NCBI GenBank assembly: GCA_038253135.1
Contig: JBBSHJ010000004.1
Span: 1-64,000, forward strand
Direction of reading: 5' to 3'
Length of the DNA: 64,000 nucleotides
Source of the DNA: JBBSHJ01 sp038253135
Lineage (GTDB): Bacteria > Actinomycetota > Actinomycetes > Mycobacteriales > QHCD01
Below are positions 60,749 through 64,000 of this stretch, piece by piece. Numbering within the stretch: the stretch's first letter is position 1; every line of letters begins with the position of its first letter. The translations under genes were made by a program, and so were the position numbers. The notes beneath the pieces are model-generated. The model worked only from the letters and a program-made list of their open reading frames with translations. It was not told where the DNA came from and did not search any database.

Positions 60749-60788
60749 GGGTGAGGTTCACGGGGCGGGGGTTCACGGGGCGGGGGTG

Positions 60789-62218
60789 TCACCAGAAGGC
60801 TTCCCGGCCCGCCGAGCGGTCTTCGGCGGCGACCAGCACGTCGAGCAGCCGGGCGAGCAGGTCGGCCTTGACCGCCGCGCAGGCGGGGTCGTCCCACCGG
60901 TTGACCAGCTCGTCCGGATCGTCGGCGAGGTCATAGAGCTCGCCGGTCGCCGGCCGTGCCGAGGCCGGCGGGCCGTGGTGCGCGACGAGCTTGTGGGTCT
61001 CGGTCGCCAGCATCGTGACGTGCGCGGCCGGATCGAGCGGGTGCCCGCTGTCGCGGTATTCGCAGACGGCGTACCCGGCTCCCGGTCCGGCGATGACGTC
61101 GCGACCGGTCATCCGGTCCGGCGCGCCCAACCCGGCTGCGGCCAGCAGCGTCGTCGGCAGGTCGAGCAGGGACGCGATCTCGGGGCGTCGTACGCCGGCC
61201 GGCACGTGGCCCGGCCAGCGCAGGATCAGCGGCACCCGGGTCGCGCCCTCGTAGCAGAGCGGGCCCTTCAGCAGCTGGCCGTGATCGCCGAGCATCTCGC
61301 CGTGATCGCTGGTGAAGACGACGAGGGTGTCCTCGGCCAGGTCGAGTCGATCGAGGCTCTGCAGGATCCGCCCGACCTGGTCGTCGATGAGGTCGACCAT
61401 GGCGTAGTAGCGGGCGGTGAATGCGCGGACCTGCTCGGCGGTGTAGTCGAGGAAACCCGGGAGCGCCCCGCCGTAGGTCTCCCGCGACGTCTCGTCCTGG
61501 ATCGCCGGCTTGTGATCGGCGGGGGCGTTCGGCCGGATCGGGGCGGGGAGGTCGGCGTCGCGGTAGCGCTCGACGTACTCGCGCGGAGCGACGAACGGGT
61601 GGTGCGGGTCGAAGATGTTGGCCCAGCAGAAGAACGGCCGGCCCGCCGGCCGGTTCTCGAGGATGTCGATGACCTCGTCCGCGACCCAGGTGGTGAAGTG
61701 CGCCTGGGTGGGCATGTCGTCGTAGGGCCGGGCGTCGAAACCGCCCGGGGCCGGCGGCGGGTCGGCCCACAGCTCGGGATGTTCGCGCTGCAGCCAGCCG
61801 TGGTAGGCGTTCTCCGGCGATCGGTGCGCCGGGTCGTGCGCCCAGGCATAGTGCTCGATGCCGTCGTCGTACCGTGTCTCGGTCCGCCCGCCGTACGCCG
61901 CCGCGAGGTGCATCTTGCCGGCGAGGGCGGTGAAGTAGCCGGCGTCGGCGAGCTGTTTGCTGAAGACCGGCTGGCCCGGCGGCAAAGCGACCCCGTTGGC
62001 CCACAGGCCGTGCCCATGCGGCAGGACTCCGGTCATCATGCTGGCCCGGGCCGGCGCACAGACGGGGCTGGCGGTGTAGCAGCGCTCGAAGAGCGTGCCG
62101 GCGCGGCCAGCCGGTCGATCGCCGGTGTGTGCACGGACGGGTTTCCGTAGGCCCCGAGGGTGTCGTAGCGCTGTTGGTCGGTGCAGACGAGCAGGATGTT
62201 CGGTCGACCGTCGGGCAT
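60789..62218 (-). pseudogene. Sulfatase of the carbohydrate locus, frameshifted near the N-terminus
   Basis: ATG at 62218 overlaps the xylB stop (TGATG) and encodes MPDGRPNILLVCTDQQRYD, the normal sulfatase start with metal ligands. After about 38 residues (IDRLAA) the frame is lost near 62100-62106; the remaining 440 residues read in another frame from GTLFERCYTASPVCAPARAS, which holds the formylglycine Cys (Cys-Ala-Pro-Ala-Arg), through SDHGEMLGDHGQL to the end. One or two bases are missing or added. If this is a true mutation the enzyme is lost; if a sequence error, the gene is intact at about 476 residues. Confidence 0.85.
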
Positions 62219-63642
62219 CAGAAATCCTTGCGTAGCAAGGGAAGCGCGGCATCGCGGACCTGCGCGTACGCCGTCCTGGTGACGCTGTTCAATGACGCTG
62301 TCGGCAGCACGGCCGAGGCCACCGGCCACTCGGGTGGCTCGGCCCCGCCACGTAGGGCCCACGCTGCCTGCCGGGCCGCGCCGCGGGCGACGTACTCCCC
62401 CGGCTCAGGGACGGCGAGCGGCACCCCGAAGAGGGCCGGGGCGAGAGCCTGCACCGCTGCCGATCGGGCCGCCCCGCCGATCAGCACCGCGCGGCGGGTC
62501 ACGACTCCCTGCGCCCGCAGCGCGTCGAGCCCGTCGGCCAGACCGCACAGCATTCCCTCCGTCGCGGCGCGGGCGTAGTGCGCCGGCGTGGACGTCGCGC
62601 GGGTGAGCCCGTAGGCGAGGCCGGTCGCCGCCGGGAGGTCGGGGGTGCGCTCGCCGTCGAGGTACGGGAGGACGACGAGCCCGTCACCATGGGGTGCCTC
62701 GGCGGCCAGCCGGTCGAACGCGGCGATGTCGAGGCCGAGCAGCGCGGCAGCCGCGTCGAGCACCCGGGCGGCGTTGAGCGTGCAGACGAGCGGCAGGAAA
62801 CGGCCGGTGGCGTCGGCGAATCCGGCGACCAGCCCGCTGGGGTCTGCGGTCGGGGCGTCGGCGACCGCGAAGACGGTGCCGCTGGTGCCGAGCGAGATCG
62901 CGACGTCGCCGGGCGCGAGCCCGAGCCCCAGCGCGGCGGCCATGTTGTCGCCCGTGCCGGCGGCGAGGGCGATCCCGGCGGGCACCGCGCCGTCGGGCGT
63001 CGTACCGACCGCCTCCGCCGGGTCGGCGACTCTCGGCACGGCGAGCTCGCGGCGGGCGGCCGCGGCGAGCAGGTCGGCGCGGTAGCTGCCGTCGGCGGGC
63101 GACCAGTATCCGGTGCCCGAGGCATCACCGCGGTCCGTGGTGAGGGCCGAGATGTCGACCGGGCCGCCGCCGGCGCGCAGCCGGGCGGTGAGCCAGTCGT
63201 GCGGCAATGCGACGGCGGCGGTACGGCGTACCGTTTCCGGCTCGTGGTCGGCGACCCACCGCAACTTGGTGACGGTGAAGCTGGCGAGCGGGACCGAACC
63301 GGTCGCGGCCGCCCACGCATCGGGCCCGCCTCGCTCGTCGACCAGGGCCGTCGCGGCGGCGGCGGAGCGGGTGTCGTTCCACAGCAGCGCGTCGCGCACG
63401 ACGGCACCGTGCGCTTCGAGCAGGACCATGCCGTGCTGCTGGCCGCCGACCGCGATGGCCTCGACGCCGTCCAGGATGCCGTCCGAAGCGGCCAGAAAGG
63501 CCCGCCACCAGATCTCCGGATCGATCTCGGAGGTGTCGGGGTGGGACGCCTTGCCCTCCCGCAAGATCGCGCCGGTGTCGGCATCGCAGACGACGACCTT
63601 CGTGGACTGGGTCGAGCAGTCGACCCCGGCGACGAGCGGCAT
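62218..63642 (-). CDS. xylB: Xylulokinase
   Basis: A 474-residue FGGY-family kinase that phosphorylates D-xylulose. VAGVDCSTQSTKVVV is the N-terminal phosphate loop, GGQQHGMVLL and LLWNDTRS bind the sugar, and SLGTSGTVFAV and LPYLDGERTPDLP are further family blocks. ATG at 63642 is preferred; ATG at 63651 is possible. It leads the locus and its stop overlaps the sulfatase start. About 260 bases separate it from the divergent antitoxin, presumably including the promoter. Confidence 0.92.
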   Translation of the reverse strand: MPLVAGVDCSTQSTKVVVCDADTGAILREGKASHPDTSEIDPEIWWRAFLAASDGILDGVEAIAVGGQQHGMVLLEAHGAVVRDALLWNDTRSAAAATALVDERGGPDAWAAATGSVPLASFTVTKLRWVADHEPETVRRTAAVALPHDWLTARLRAGGGPVDISALTTDRGDASGTGYWSPADGSYRADLLAAAARRELAVPRVADPAEAVGTTPDGAVPAGIALAAGTGDNMAAALGLGLAPGDVAISLGTSGTVFAVADAPTADPSGLVAGFADATGRFLPLVCTLNAARVLDAAAALLGLDIAAFDRLAAEAPHGDGLVVLPYLDGERTPDLPAATGLAYGLTRATSTPAHYARAATEGMLCGLADGLDALRAQGVVTRRAVLIGGAARSAAVQALAPALFGVPLAVPEPGEYVARGAARQAAWALRGGAEPPEWPVASAVLPTASLNSVTRTAYAQVRDAALPLLRKDF

Positions 63643-63911
63643 GCGGCCCATCGTGGCAGAGCGTCGTACGGCCGTCTCGATGACCCGTAATGCAGCGGCG
63701 CTGATCCCGGTGCGGGGCGACCGCCGCGTCAGGCGCTGGCCGGCCGAGGGCGAGAGATTTGCCGTGCCGACGGACGCTTGCATAACCATGCGACCTGGCA
63801 TTGGGTGAACCGACTCGAACGGGTGCTCGAGGCAGCGACCGCGCGCCGAGAGTCAGGATGCCCCGCAAGGGGATCCGCTGCTGCGACACATTAGTGAGTA
63901 TCGTGAGTGGT

Positions 63912-64000
63912 GTGACTCGGTTGAAACGTGTACCTTCCGGACGAGCTCGCGGCGGAGGCCAAGAAGGCGGGCTTGAACCTGTCGGCGGTGACGCAGGAAG
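63912..64000 (+). CDS. Ribbon-helix-helix (CopG/CcdA-like) antitoxin, N-terminus only
   Basis: A frame from GTG at 63912 (GTG at 63903 is possible) gives TRLKRVYLPDELAAEAKKAG then Leu-Asn-Leu-Ser-Ala-Val-Thr-Gln-Glu before the window ends. The VYLPDELAAEAKKAGLNLS pattern is typical of short RHH antitoxins that pair with a CcdB- or VapC-like toxin. The toxin is outside the window. Confidence 0.65.
   Translation, partial: MTRLKRVPSGRARGGGQEGGLEPVGGDAG

Noticed and set aside
60755..60787. Direct repeat GGTTCACGGGGCGGG, two copies
   Set aside because: Only two units in GC-rich spacer directly after the sulfatase stop; no function can be argued.

Overview
The window is high-GC DNA with frequent GTG starts, tightly overlapping ATGA/GTGA gene junctions and a set of lineage markers (WhiB1, PdtaS, the 24-residue ribosomal protein bL37, SigH with its zinc anti-sigma factor). 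It comes from an actinobacterium. The marker order whiB1 - pdtaS - (insert) - bL37 - rshA/sigH - SRAP - aroA - rsgA matches the well-known Mycobacterium tuberculosis whiB1-pdtaS-sigH-aroA-rsgA neighbourhood, but here pdtaS and sigH are separated by about 9.8 kb of accessory and decaying genes. Genus cannot be fixed from the sequence alone.

Layout. 0-0.5 kb: end of an ISAzo13-like insertion sequence that has cut off an SDR oxidoreductase. 1-5.2 kb: seven overlapping genes for an Mrp/Mbh-type cation/proton antiporter, in the order E-F-G-D'-(E'+B)-C-D, with no NuoL-like MrpA. 5.3-12.4 kb: mixed housekeeping and hypothetical genes (two aminoglycoside-phosphotransferase-like genes, one of them broken; a HAD-like protein; rhomboid protease; lipoprotein; RmlC-like epimerase; histidine phosphatase; GNAT; lipid kinase). 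12.4-13.3 kb: whiB1 with two CRP-type palindromes and a strong leader hairpin. 13.3-16.9 kb: SIS protein, murQ and pdtaS as one overlapping operon. 17-24 kb: regulators, hydrolases, an ECF sigma factor with a frameshifted partner, a protease fragment, a broken GH125 mannosidase and a biotin-carboxylase-like protein lacking the ATP-grasp lid. 24-30 kb: bL37, rshA-sigH, SRAP, aroA-rsgA-hisN. 30.5-33 kb: 5-oxoprolinase genes pxpABC. 33-40 kb: DUF1707 protein facing a truncated histidine kinase, a sulfatase, an L,D-transpeptidase lipoprotein, an epimerase plus enolase-superfamily pair, and an M15 peptidase lipoprotein. 40.4-46 kb: a single 1869-residue acyl-CoA carboxylase (BC-BCCP-CT). 46-52 kb: tRNA-Met, RIO kinase, and a heterodimeric ABC exporter joined by a micro-ORF made of four 13-residue repeats. 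52-64 kb: tRNA-Asn and a minus-strand carbohydrate locus (xylulokinase, two sulfatases, Gfo/Idh dehydrogenase, xylose isomerase, TIM-barrel isomerase, two GH172 paralogues, CE7 esterase), then the start of an antitoxin gene.

How genes work together. The carbohydrate locus looks like a cytoplasmic pathway for a sulfated, acetylated, pentose- or fructose-containing oligosaccharide: none of its hydrolases shows a signal peptide, it ends in pentose isomerisation and phosphorylation, and two sites of the LacI type (core GAAAACGATTCA) sit before its gene blocks. No importer or LacI regulator lies inside the window. In the ABC exporter, one subunit has lost Walker A, the Walker B Asp and the H-loop but keeps LSGGQ, while the other has the reverse pattern, so only one composite ATP site can work.

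The window carries an unusual number of broken genes (SDR, APH, anti-sigma, protease, GH125, histidine kinase, vapBC, sulfatase). Some breaks are single-base shifts and could be sequence errors; the truncations and internal deletions are real if the assembly is right.
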